Shown here piece by piece: positions 7,000-14,351 of a stretch of 33,174 nt of DNA. The position numbers were made by a program, and so were the translations under genes. The stretch comes from Phycisphaerae bacterium (GTDB taxonomy: Bacteria > Planctomycetota > Phycisphaerae > UBA1845), in the NCBI GenBank assembly GCA_029260075.1, contig JAJDDY010000037.1, positions 1 to 33,174 of the forward strand, written 5' to 3'. Below the pieces are notes generated by a model. It did not search any database. It had not been told where the DNA came from and saw only the letters and a list, made by a program, of their open reading frames with translations. How positions within the stretch are numbered: position 1 is the first letter of the stretch; every line of letters begins with the position of its first letter.

Positions 7000-7332
7000 A
7001 TGTTGACGAGAAGAGCTCAACTTGAGTGCACCGTGAAGGCAGGACTATCGGGCGCCGTCCTCTTCCTTGTGACGGAGTATTCCATCGCAGCGGCGCTTAT
7101 TGATTAACGCGCCATATATCTTGGGGGCTACGACCCGAGATTTTCTCGAACGGGGATATTCGTTCTCTCGGCTTTCGTACTGCTTCCTGGACTTCTGGCG
7201 TCCACGCTCTTTCTGCGAGTTTTTGAGAAAAAGGCACTTCGATATCACAGCGAGACGCTGTGCGGAAAGTGCGGAAATGTCCTTCAGGAGCTCGAACTGG
7301 CCAAGTGCCCTAGTTGCGGAAGCGATTTTTGA
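7000..7332 (+). pseudogene. Small two-helix membrane protein with C-terminal zinc ribbon, in-frame stop
   Basis: ATG 7000 has GGCGAGG five bases upstream and opens MLTRRAQLECTVKAGLSGAV with a first membrane helix (to SIAAALID), then hits TAA at 7105-7107. The same frame continues as RAIYLGGYDPRFSRTG, a second strong helix (IFVLSAFVLLPGLLAS), then FEKKALRYHSETL and the ribbon CGKCGNVLQELELAKCPSCG, ending SDF and TGA at 7330. The layout of two helices and then CxxC-x10-13-CxxC at the very end is common among small planctomycete membrane proteins of unknown role. The downstream part has no start of its own, so the TAA most likely interrupts one 110-aa gene. Confidence 0.55.
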
Positions 7333-7693
7333 GGTCTAGGTTCGGGCGGTTCGGCGTCTCGTGCGATCGGTGAGTTTCGATGCTTAGAGATAGCGACGCC
7401 CCACCGAAAGCGCTGCCGACCGGGGCCACTACTTCTCCGGATATGCCTCAGTAATCATCCGACAATGCGAAATGGCTGCCGGAGGCGATGGGGACTCGAA
7501 ATGCTGTGAGGGTATGACATCGAAGTTGATCAATCGTCACAGCCGCGTGGCTGCCCAGCGTCATTTCTACGTCACTCTTCACCACGTCAGCGCCGTGTTC
7601 TCACTCTGTAGCCAGTTTCGCTCACTGTGCATCGCGGTTTTCGCCGAAGTAAGCGCCTATAAGTTTTTGTCAAGGAACGACTTACATGGGAAC
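7333..7693. other. Intergenic, nothing recognised
   Basis: About 360 bases without a supported gene. The plus-strand frame from 7472 has no family-like features and runs into the tRNA fragment, so I treat it as chance. The sequence GGGGCCACTA...ATGCCT at about 7432 resembles one near 5926, but the match is short. Confidence 0.4.
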
Positions 7694-7742
7694 ATTCGGT
7701 TTCCTAGACCGGGGGTCGCAGGCTCGAATCCTGCCGGGCGCG
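7694..7742 (+). tRNA. tRNA-Arg(CCU) 3' half
   Basis: The anticodon stem-loop is CGGT-TTCCTAG-ACCG (7697-7711), anticodon CCT at 7703-7705. The T arm is perfect: GCAGG-CTCGAAT-CCTGC (7718-7734). The acceptor 3' strand is CGGGCGC (7735-7741) with discriminator G7742. The partner GCGCCCG strand and the D arm are absent in the 80 bases upstream, so only the 3' half is present. This is the part usually duplicated at the far end of elements integrated in tRNA genes. The minus-strand PEP-CTERM gene ends inside it. Confidence 0.75.
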
Positions 7743-8418
7743 ATGACGGTAACCAACCACTAGCGAGAGAATCGACAGTAGCAATAGGGTCGACAGGGTC
7801 GACGGTTCCGGCGTAATGCGTACGTTGTCGATGGAGCCCAGGAAGATGCCTTGTTGCTCCGGTCCTTCACCGCGCAGTGTGAGTGTGTCAAACTGCACAT
7901 CTCTGACGATCAAGGTGTCATGTTGGAGGCCGGACGAACTGAGCAAATCTTCATCGGAGGCGACGAGGTCATCGCCGAGGTATGCCTCGAAGACGATGCT
8001 GTTCCCAAGCGTCACCAAGCCACGACCATAGAACACATCAACGCTGGCGAAATCCTCGATCTGCCCCGTCGTCATACGAAGCTCACCAAACCGACCAAGA
8101 CCACCGGAAGCCGGGGCCGCTCCCTATCCCCACCATGCTCAGTACATTCGGCCCCGAGAAGAACGGGGTGTAGTCAGGAAACAGCGGAAATGCTTCGCTG
8201 ACATCGTCGATCGCAAGGATGCCTGATGGCTTCGGGCCAAACCGGCTATCCGCATCGAAGAACGTGATCCCACCATCGACCAGAGGACCGCTGTAAAACC
8301 CTTCTTCAAGGGAATCGAACGTAGCCAGCGAACCACGCACGAATCCCGGCGCTGCCATGAGAACAACAGCGATGACGCAGGCGCCGATTGGGATATTCAG
8401 CGAGTGTACGAAACGCAT
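7704..8418 (-). pseudogene. PEP-CTERM sorted secreted protein, one frameshift
   Basis: ATG at 8418 follows AGGAGGAATCGCC, an excellent ribosome-binding site. It opens a signal peptide (MRFVHSLNIPIGACVIAVVL ending near FVRGS) and a mature part ATFDSLEEGFYSG, VDGGITFFDADSRFG, PFFSGPNVLSMVGIG. Near 8110-8120 the frame must slip to continue as GGLGRFGELRMTTGQIEDFA, VVFYGRG-like beta strands and TLRGEGPEQQGIFLGSIDNV. The C-terminus is a PEP-CTERM anchor: TPEPSTLS, a hydrophobic helix LLLLSILSLVVG, and the Arg-rich tail YRHRARQ. The tail recruits the exosortase export and sorting pathway to the outer surface. As written the reading stops near 8083. The restored protein would be about 237 aa. The stop codon lies antisense to the tRNA-Arg anticodon loop. 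Confidence 0.7.
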
Positions 8419-8519
8419 GGCGATTCCTCCTGCACTGTTCGGCCCGCGCGGTTTTACGCGTCCCTGTGTGCTTGGGACCGGCGTCATACTCGCGTCGCTC
8501 TTCACCATGTTCGGGTGAC

Positions 8520-8702
8520 TCATATTTTCCCGTCGTGCCAAAGTGCCCAACCGGAATGCGTATTCGTTTCGATGCGTTCGATCTTCTTGATCTTGTACAG
8601 GCTCCAAGCCACCGTCAAGAGCCTGACCAGCTTGCGGCGTTTTGTGCCAGGGAACCTGCACGTATCCGGTTCAAATTCGTCCGATCTTTTCGGGTTGGGC
8701 AT
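8520..8702 (-). CDS. Short basic hypothetical protein
   Basis: This 60-aa frame starts 17 bases after the stop of the upstream lipoprotein gene and is preceded by GAGGAGAA at suitable distance (eight bases). The product is very basic (MPNPKRSDEFEPDTC, KRRKLVRLLTVAWSLYKIKK). It shows no membrane segment or motif I recognise. The spacing and ribosome-binding site suggest that it is a real small gene in the operon running from 10832 downward. Confidence 0.4.
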   Translation of the reverse strand: MPNPKRSDEFEPDTCRFPGTKRRKLVRLLTVAWSLYKIKKIERIETNTHSGWALWHDGKI

Positions 8703-8719
8703 GACTCACGTTCTCCTCG

Positions 8720-9757
8720 TTATTTCGTGATGCGTTCGATGTAGTATTGAAGAGCCTGCTTGGCTGCTGGGCTCGTAGATACCTTGCGTTCCAGGTCTCC
8801 AAGAAGCGGCTTTTGAACCGACACGTCGTTGAGTAGTGCGTCTATGTCAGCGGTAACGACCTCGCGTGCGGCGGCGCCTGACACCTCAATCTGAAACGAC
8901 AACCCACGAAGATTCGTTCCGTTCTTCGCGGCGAAGGTGTTCATCTGCCCCAGATTCCAAACGGACGATTCCAGATCACCCAGATATGCAGCCAGTCGGA
9001 GGAACTGTTCATTCCCGCCCGCGACAAATTGCGGTACGGCCCTCGCTTTCGTACTGAGCGTCTTCGTCGGACCGTTCCAAATATATTTGGTAAAGGGTTG
9101 TAGGGTCGGGGCAAGTGTAACCGCAAAGCCATCGAGCGCGTCCACGTGACGCTGAGCCACGGGGTCTTCTTCTCTTCCTTCCGCAATCGGATCAGCAAGT
9201 TCCAGTAGATTGTCGTAGATGAACGAGATGGTCGATATGGCTGCACTCGCCAATTCGCCGTCGAGCGGACGTAGGTTCTTCGCCGCCCGCGTCATGTTGG
9301 CCAGCCCGGTTGGTGACCCTGCAAGGATCTTCGCGGCCTTACCCGTGCCGAACACCTGGACGATGGTCGTTCGTTCTAGAAACTTGCTCTCGAAATCCAG
9401 CGCGGCGAAGACAGAGTAGGCCTTGCTGCGGATCTTTTCGTGCTCGGTGCTGGCGCCCGTTGGATTCGAAGGCGCCGGTGTCTTTGGGTTCTTGGTTTTG
9501 TCTTCGTACACCGTGGGCACGAGTGCGCCTTCATACCGCTTGAAGCCTACGATGAAGCGCTGCTCCATACCTTCTGCAGTTGTGGCTTCGACACCAATGA
9601 TCGTGCCGGTTGCGAACACGAGCGGACGAGCACGGTTCGTACATGCAGCAATCGACAGCGTCGCGCCGATCAAGCACGACCAAAATATAGGAAGGCGTAC
9701 GAATCGGCTGCGTGCCTTCGTTCCGAAGGAAGTCTGGACTTCGCTTGCCTTAGCCAT
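8720..9757 (-). CDS. Hypothetical lipoprotein, paralog of the upstream gene
   Basis: This 345-aa protein has a lipoprotein-type leader: a basic start, a hydrophobic segment (PIFWSCLIGATLSIAAC) and a lipobox Cys at about residue 39. The first mature region shows LVFATGTIIGVEAT, GFKRYEGALVPTV and later IVQVFGTGKAAKI. The remaining 200 residues are rich in Ala, Leu and Thr and look helical, with no catalytic motif. The upstream gene has the same three landmarks, so they are paralogs. The start overlaps the upstream stop by eight bases, implying coupled translation. Families with a FATxTxLGVxV...RYEGA core occur as hypothetical lipoproteins in bacteria; I know no function. Envelope location is inferred from the leader. 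Confidence 0.7.
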   Translation of the reverse strand: MAKASEVQTSFGTKARSRFVRLPIFWSCLIGATLSIAACTNRARPLVFATGTIIGVEATTAEGMEQRFIVGFKRYEGALVPTVYEDKTKNPKTPAPSNPTGASTEHEKIRSKAYSVFAALDFESKFLERTTIVQVFGTGKAAKILAGSPTGLANMTRAAKNLRPLDGELASAAISTISFIYDNLLELADPIAEGREEDPVAQRHVDALDGFAVTLAPTLQPFTKYIWNGPTKTLSTKARAVPQFVAGGNEQFLRLAAYLGDLESSVWNLGQMNTFAAKNGTNLRGLSFQIEVSGAAAREVVTADIDALLNDVSVQKPLLGDLERKVSTSPAAKQALQYYIERITK

Positions 9758-10187
9758 TGTCTGAGCTCCCTTCTGTCCTTGTTCCTATTTCCGCCGCCGC
9801 CGCGTCCAACGCATTGGACAAAGGCCCTCGCTTGCCGTCGTCGGCTGCGTTCTTCTCCGTTTTCGCTGCAATATCCGCCGCTTCGCCCGTCGCGAAAACT
9901 TGCTTCACGCTCACCGCGAACGGTTTTTGCGTTGCGTTGATGCTGCCGAGCACGGAATGGGCTGAAGCGTTCTCGTCTCCTGGTTGCACGGGAATGATCG
10001 CCCCCTCGTAGCGCTCGTAGGCCAGCATCACAGAAGTGGGGATGCCGTCCTTACCCTTCACTTCGACGCCAAGTGTCGTGTGCGTAGCGAAGATCAAATC
10101 CTTCGTACAGCTGGGCGCGGCCACGACCATGATGAGCGCCGTAGTCACCCTGATCGTCGGCATGGACCTAGTGAGTTTTGGGTACAT
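9750..10187 (-). CDS. Hypothetical lipoprotein, short paralog
   Basis: This 145-aa protein has a short hydrophobic leader ending in a Cys (TALIMVVAAPSC, a weak lipobox). It shares LIFATHTTLGVEVKGKDG, MLAYERYEGAIIPVQ and VKQVFATGEAADIAAKTEKN with the N-terminal part of the next gene, but lacks that gene's long helical C-terminal region. ATG 10187 directly follows the TGA of the upstream gene (10188-10190), and its end overlaps the next start by eight bases, so the three are read as one operon. Function unknown. Confidence 0.65.
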   Translation of the reverse strand: MYPKLTRSMPTIRVTTALIMVVAAPSCTKDLIFATHTTLGVEVKGKDGIPTSVMLAYERYEGAIIPVQPGDENASAHSVLGSINATQKPFAVSVKQVFATGEAADIAAKTEKNAADDGKRGPLSNALDAAAAEIGTRTEGSSDNG

Positions 10188-10832
10188 TCAGTTGTCTCCC
10201 TCATAACGTTGACACAGCGTCTGCATCGGTTTATCCGATTCGTAGCGAACGGTGTAGGCCGCACTCTTGTCCGGCGGTGCTTCGACATAGGTCTTGGACG
10301 AATAGCCAATTACGACGCCACGATCACGCGGCGACATCATAACGCCCGCACCGATCAGGCTGCGCTGACGAAACGCCACCTCGCCCGGACTCGGAACCGT
10401 TGTGGCTATCAAGCCGAGTTCGTGAATGATCCCGGACGTCGCGTCTGTCCATGCAATTCCGAGTGGCGGTCGGAATTTGAACGTGAATGGCGGTGTTTCA
10501 ACGTGTATCGTCTCCCTTGGGAACGCCGTCGTGGTTGTTGATAGGCCCAGCGTCGCGCCGTCGTCACCCGTTCCGAAACGAACATCGAGACCGAGGGTGT
10601 GCTGAGCGACGACGATAGACTCAGCGGTGTGGCGCCGCGCGATATGGCACATTCCGAAGACCGAGTTGGTTCCGTCTGCACTCCCAACAGAAATCGCGCA
10701 CCCGGGCACGCATAATAGTAGCGACGCGAAAGCAAGTGTGCGGCGTCGCGGGGATTGTTCTTGAGGGCACCGCCCAATGCGGGCGTGGGTTGTTCTTTCG
10801 CTGAAGCGAATGATGACGTCCTTTCGATTCAT
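10188..10832 (-). CDS. Hypothetical lipoprotein, first gene of the operon
   Basis: This is a 214-aa protein. Residues 29-46 form an Arg-led hydrophobic leader (RRRTLAFASLLLCVPGC) with a plausible lipobox Cys. The body contains IVVAQHTLGLDVRFGTGDDG, which resembles the LGVEV core of the two following genes, and a C-terminal part GVMMSPRDRGVVIGYSS, beta-rich in appearance. The start codon at 10832 sits only two bases after GAGG, so a slightly later start is possible, although no better ATG precedes the leader. It is the promoter-proximal gene behind the TTGACA/GATAAG promoter. Function not recognised. Confidence 0.6.
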   Translation of the reverse strand: MNRKDVIIRFSERTTHARIGRCPQEQSPRRRTLAFASLLLCVPGCAISVGSADGTNSVFGMCHIARRHTAESIVVAQHTLGLDVRFGTGDDGATLGLSTTTTAFPRETIHVETPPFTFKFRPPLGIAWTDATSGIIHELGLIATTVPSPGEVAFRQRSLIGAGVMMSPRDRGVVIGYSSKTYVEAPPDKSAAYTVRYESDKPMQTLCQRYEGDN

Positions 10833-10918
10833 CCCCTCACCGGGTCTCCGCGAGTACCGCGAATTCGATCCATCTTCTTCGACATGAGATTGATGAACCG
10901 AGAAGACAACGGTTAGCG

Positions 10919-10947
10919 CTTATCCTCCATTCCCATATCCTTGTCAA
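10919..10947 (-). promoter_or_regulatory. Sigma70-like promoter for the lipoprotein operon
   Basis: On the minus strand a perfect -35 box TTGACA (10942-10947) is followed after exactly 17 bases by GATAAG (10919-10924), four of six matches to the -10 consensus. Transcription would begin near 10912, about 80 bases before the first start codon at 10832. Confidence 0.5.
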
Positions 10948-11559
10948 TAAGGGGGCGACTGAACGTCTTGACCTATTGAACGACAAGTCCAAATCGGAAA
11001 TCAAGCGGTCCAGCCGCTTGTGCTAGGAGATGCGCCTCATGGATGCTGCGTCGGGCTTGCGCTACCAACTATTCGAATTCGTAGCAGAGGCGCCTCGTTT
11101 GCGAGCGGAACACTTGGTCGGATTCGTCACGAGGTGACACTTTCATGCTCTGTGTCGGCAGAAGAACAAGGCAACACGCTGATAGGCGCAGTGTCGACGC
11201 GACGCACCCACGAATGACGGCGTCCGTCCGACCGGTAGCAGCCTGTGGAAAAAGCGTGAACCCGGTTTCCAGCCGGTGATCCGTCCGCGACTTCGCCGTC
11301 TTGATGGGACCGCAGTACGCCTTCACGTGCGGGTTCGCGGAATGCCTGCATTGTTCAACACCCTGATTGCCATCGTCAGGCCAAAGGTCGCGTCTCGGGC
11401 TGCAAATCTTTGCGCAATCTTCACAAACGCTTCGCATCCACCTAACACGCGTTCGGTATCGTTCTGCCAAGACAGCACGGGAAAGGGCAACGGCCGACAG
11501 TGGTATTGGCGAGCACTTGTCCAGGAGATCACCGGATGGAACCAACCAGGAGGATGAAC
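10948..11559. other. Intergenic region ahead of the phosphate block
   Basis: No supported gene. It contains repeat copy A at 11241-11340. The phosphate-regulon promoter is expected between 11340 and 11550, but I could not identify a convincing Pho box pair. AGGAGG at 11548-11553 serves the porin. Confidence 0.5.
11241..11340 (+). repeat. Dispersed ~100-bp hairpin repeat, copy A (most diverged)
   Basis: Begins GCCTGTGGAAAAAG and contains CCCGGTTTCCAGCCGGTGATCC, the diverged form of the hairpin core CACCGGCTTCCAGCCGGTG seen in copies at 13090, 20396 and 30418. The following GCGACTTCGCCGTCTTGATG and CACGTGCGGG parallel the tail of the other copies. All four copies share the same orientation and lie between genes. 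Confidence 0.65.
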
Positions 11560-12993
11560 ATGAGTCGAATCGTCACCGTGATGTTCGGAGCGGCGTTGTT
11601 GTGCGTTACCGCAGCCGCTTCGGCACAACAGCCATCAGAAAGGGAGCGTGAACTTGAGGATTTGGTCCGCAAGCTGGCGGACAAGGTGGACAACCTGGAA
11701 TCCCGTCTAGGCGAAGTGGAAGGGGAGAAGTTTGCCGGTAGCACATCCGCTCGCGTCGAGCAGTTGGAACAGAGTGTCAAGCAAATCAAGGACGAACGTC
11801 CACCGGCAGCGGATTCTGAGGAGTGGGCCAAGATTCAGAAGTGGGTTAACGCCAGCAATACGATGTGGCCGCACTGGAAGGACGGCTTGCGATTCGCGTC
11901 CAACGACGGTTCTGTCAAGCTGAAAATCGGTGGTCGACTCCAAAACGACTACGGTTACTTCGCCGAGGACAGTGGTGTCGAGCGCCGTTTGGATGAGAAC
12001 TTTGATGACGGCACGGAGTTCCGCCGTGCCCGGCTCTATTTTTCCGGGCAGATTTACGACGACATTGACTTCAAGGTTCAATACGACTTTGCGGGTGGCG
12101 ACGCCGACTTCAAGGACGTCTATCTAGGTATGAAGAACGTTCCGTTTGTCGGCCACGTTCGGATCGGGCAGTTCAAAGAGCCCTTCAGCCTCGAAGAACT
12201 CACCAGCAGTAACTACATCACCTTGATGGAGCGCAGCCTGGTCAACACCTTTGCTCCGGGTCGGAATACCGGTTTCATGTTTCACGACACCCTGTTGAAC
12301 AAGCGGATGACCTGGGCGGCTGGAGTCTTCCGTCAGACGGACAGCTTTGGCGATGGCACCGGCGGGCGCGACTACGACGTGACGGCCCGGCTGACCGGAT
12401 TGCCACTGTACAAGGATGGCGGCAAGAAGCTCGTACACCTCGGTCTCTCCTACTCACACCAAAACTATGACGACGGCACTGCCCGTTTTCGCGCTCGGCC
12501 GGAGTCGCACCTATCCCCACGTCTTGCAGACACCGGGAACTTCTCGGCGGACTATGGGGACTTCATTGGCGCGGAAGCAGCCTGGGTCAATGGGCCGTTT
12601 TCGTTGCAGGGTGAATACGTTCAAGCCTTCGTCCAGGGGGAGAAGAGTACGGATGGCGATCCGAAGTTTTGGGCTGCCTCTGTGCAAGCGAGCTATTTCC
12701 TGACGGGCGAGCATCGCCCCTACAAGACATCGTCCGGGGCCTTTAACCGTGTCAGGCCGCTCAAGAACTTCGGCAAAGACGGCGGACTGGGTGCATGGGA
12801 ACTCGCAGCGAGACTTTCCTACCTCGACCTCAACGATGACGGTGTGAATGGCGGGCGTCTTCAAGACTTGACGCTCGGTTTGAATTGGTATCTGAATCCC
12901 AATGTTCGCACGATGTGGAATTATGTGCTGGCCGACCCGTCCGACGGTGGAGACGTAAGCGCGTTTATGTGGCGATTCCAGGTCGCATTCTAA
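11560..12993 (+). CDS. oprP: Phosphate-selective outer-membrane porin (OprP/OprO family)
   Basis: This 477-aa protein would form a trimeric anion channel for phosphate or polyphosphate in the outer membrane. ATG 11560 lies six bases after AGGAGG; ATG 11554 touches the site and is less likely. A signal peptide (MSRIVTVMFGAALLCVTAAA, cleavage after SAQ) is followed by a coiled coil (about 24-75, RERELEDLVRKLADKVDNLE), as usual in this family. A 16-strand-type barrel with KIGGRLQNDYGYF, FRRARLYFSGQIYDDIDFK and VRIGQFKEPFSLEELTSSNY comes next, ending in the barrel signature MWRFQVAF with terminal Phe. Its position ahead of pstSCAB-phoU-phoBR supports phosphate as substrate and control by PhoB, though no Pho box was found. 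Confidence 0.88.
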   Translation: MSRIVTVMFGAALLCVTAAASAQQPSERERELEDLVRKLADKVDNLESRLGEVEGEKFAGSTSARVEQLEQSVKQIKDERPPAADSEEWAKIQKWVNASNTMWPHWKDGLRFASNDGSVKLKIGGRLQNDYGYFAEDSGVERRLDENFDDGTEFRRARLYFSGQIYDDIDFKVQYDFAGGDADFKDVYLGMKNVPFVGHVRIGQFKEPFSLEELTSSNYITLMERSLVNTFAPGRNTGFMFHDTLLNKRMTWAAGVFRQTDSFGDGTGGRDYDVTARLTGLPLYKDGGKKLVHLGLSYSHQNYDDGTARFRARPESHLSPRLADTGNFSADYGDFIGAEAAWVNGPFSLQGEYVQAFVQGEKSTDGDPKFWAASVQASYFLTGEHRPYKTSSGAFNRVRPLKNFGKDGGLGAWELAARLSYLDLNDDGVNGGRLQDLTLGLNWYLNPNVRTMWNYVLADPSDGGDVSAFMWRFQVAF

Positions 12994-13089
12994 TCCGGTT
13001 TGTGACCAAAGGAAGATGGAAGATGCGATTGTGGAAACGGTAATGGTGGTTTGTATGCGTTGCGTAGAGGAGTTGCGATTGGCTAGCGT

Positions 13090-13192
13090 GCCTGTTGAAA
13101 AGTGTGGCACCGGCTTCCAGCCAGTGATCCATTAGCGATTTCCGCCTCTTGGAGGGGACAAATCCCGTTGTCACGGGCGGAAGACGGGAGTT
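13090..13192 (+). repeat. Dispersed hairpin repeat, copy B
   Basis: GCCTGTTGAAAAGTGTGGCA leads into the hairpin CACCGGC-TTCCA-GCCAGTG, then GATCCATTAGCGATTTCCGC and a second hairpin-like CCCGTTGTCACGGG. Closest to copy D at 30418. It lies between the porin and pstS, where it could act as a transcript-processing or attenuation structure. Confidence 0.75.
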
Positions 13193-13208
13193 CAACATCG
13201 ATTCGAGT

Positions 13209-13231
13209 CCCCCACGGCTGAAGCCATGGGC
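13209..13231 (+). repeat. Small palindrome CCCACGGCT..AGCCATGGG
   Basis: A near-perfect hairpin, CCCACGGCT-GA-AGCCATGGG, lies directly downstream of repeat B and about 80 bases before pstS. It has the look of a REP-like unit, or it may be part of the same intergenic structure. There is no T-run, so it is not a classic terminator. Confidence 0.4.
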
Positions 13232-13312
13232 CATCCAATTTGTCAGATAGAAAATCCGATTGCGGATACGGAATGAGCGGTTGAAACTTAGCAAGAATCC
13301 AAGGAGAAGAAG

Positions 13313-14338
13313 ATGAATCAGAAGAGAAGGTTTACAAGCAAGCATCGTGTGGGTTGTGCGTTCGTTGCACTAGCGATGACGCTAGTGATGCGACCGGCCA
13401 TTGGGGGGGAACAACTCTCGGGCAGCGTGAAGTTGGATGGATCGAGCACGGTGGCGCCAATCACGATGGCGGCGGCGGAGATGTTCATGGAGCAGCAGCC
13501 TCGCGTTCGCGTCATGGTCGGCATATCCGGTACCGGCGGGGGGTTCAAGAAGTTTCTCGACCAAAAGCCGAGTCTTCGCACGGATATCAGCGACGCCTCG
13601 CGGTCGATCAAGCCGTCGGAACTGGAGCGTGCCAAGAAGTTGGGCATCGAGTTCATCGAAGTACCCATCGGTATCGATGGCATCGCCGTGATGGTTCATC
13701 CGTCCAACACGTTCTGTGACCATCTGACGGTTGCGGAGTTGAAGCGCATCTGGGCGCCGGGCAGCGCGATCACGAATTGGAGTCAGGTGCGCGAGGGATT
13801 TCCCAGCTTGTCGCTCAAACTCTACGGACCCGGAACGGACAGCGGAACGTTCGATTACTTCACGAAGGCGATTTGCGGCAAGGAAAAATCTTCCCGCAGC
13901 GACTATACAGCCAGTGAAAGCGACAACGTGCTCGTTCGTGGAATCGCTGGCGACAAGGGATCGTTGGGATATTTCGGATACTCCTACTACGAAGCCAACC
14001 ACGACAAGCTCCGATTGGTCGGCGTCGACAATAACAATGGCACCCCGGTGAAACCGAGCTTGGATGTGATCCGTAGCGGAACGTACAAGCCACTGTCACG
14101 CCCGATGTTCCTGTATGTGAACAAGACCGCCTACGAACGCCCGGAAGTCAAAGCTTTCCTGCGTTTCTTCTTTGAGAACGCGCGGATGATCGTGGAGCAT
14201 CCGAGGGTCAACTACGTCGCGCTGAGCGAAGAGCTATACAGGATCGGCCTCAATCGTCTCGACGCAGGAACGACCGGCTCGGCGATGGCTTCGGCGGGCA
14301 CGCACACCACCAACTTGGTGAATCTGTTCAGTAAGTAG
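13313..14338 (+). CDS. pstS: Phosphate ABC transporter substrate-binding protein PstS
   Basis: This 341-aa periplasmic phosphate-binding protein follows AAGGAGAAGAAG before ATG 13313. A signal peptide spans about residues 1-32 (ending PAIGG). The phosphate-binding landmarks are [47 protein letters not shown] in the hinge region and [12 protein letters not shown]; the C-terminal lobe has [15 protein letters not shown]. This is the high-affinity receptor that delivers inorganic phosphate to PstCA. It belongs to the broader PstS branch with the SDASR motif. It is separated from the porin by two repeat structures, so its level could be set independently, and from pstC by 13 bases. Confidence 0.95.
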   Translation: MNQKRRFTSKHRVGCAFVALAMTLVMRPAIGGEQLSGSVKLDGSSTVAPITMAAAEMFMEQQPRVRVMVGISGTGGGFKKFLDQKPSLRTDISDASRSIKPSELERAKKLGIEFIEVPIGIDGIAVMVHPSNTFCDHLTVAELKRIWAPGSAITNWSQVREGFPSLSLKLYGPGTDSGTFDYFTKAICGKEKSSRSDYTASESDNVLVRGIAGDKGSLGYFGYSYYEANHDKLRLVGVDNNNGTPVKPSLDVIRSGTYKPLSRPMFLYVNKTAYERPEVKAFLRFFFENARMIVEHPRVNYVALSEELYRIGLNRLDAGTTGSAMASAGTHTTNLVNLFSK

Positions 14339-14351
14339 CGGGGGACTATCA

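Noticed and set aside
11380-11450. Candidate Pho box (TTCACAA...TTCGCAT)
   Set aside because: Repeat spacing and sequence match the consensus poorly; it could arise by chance.
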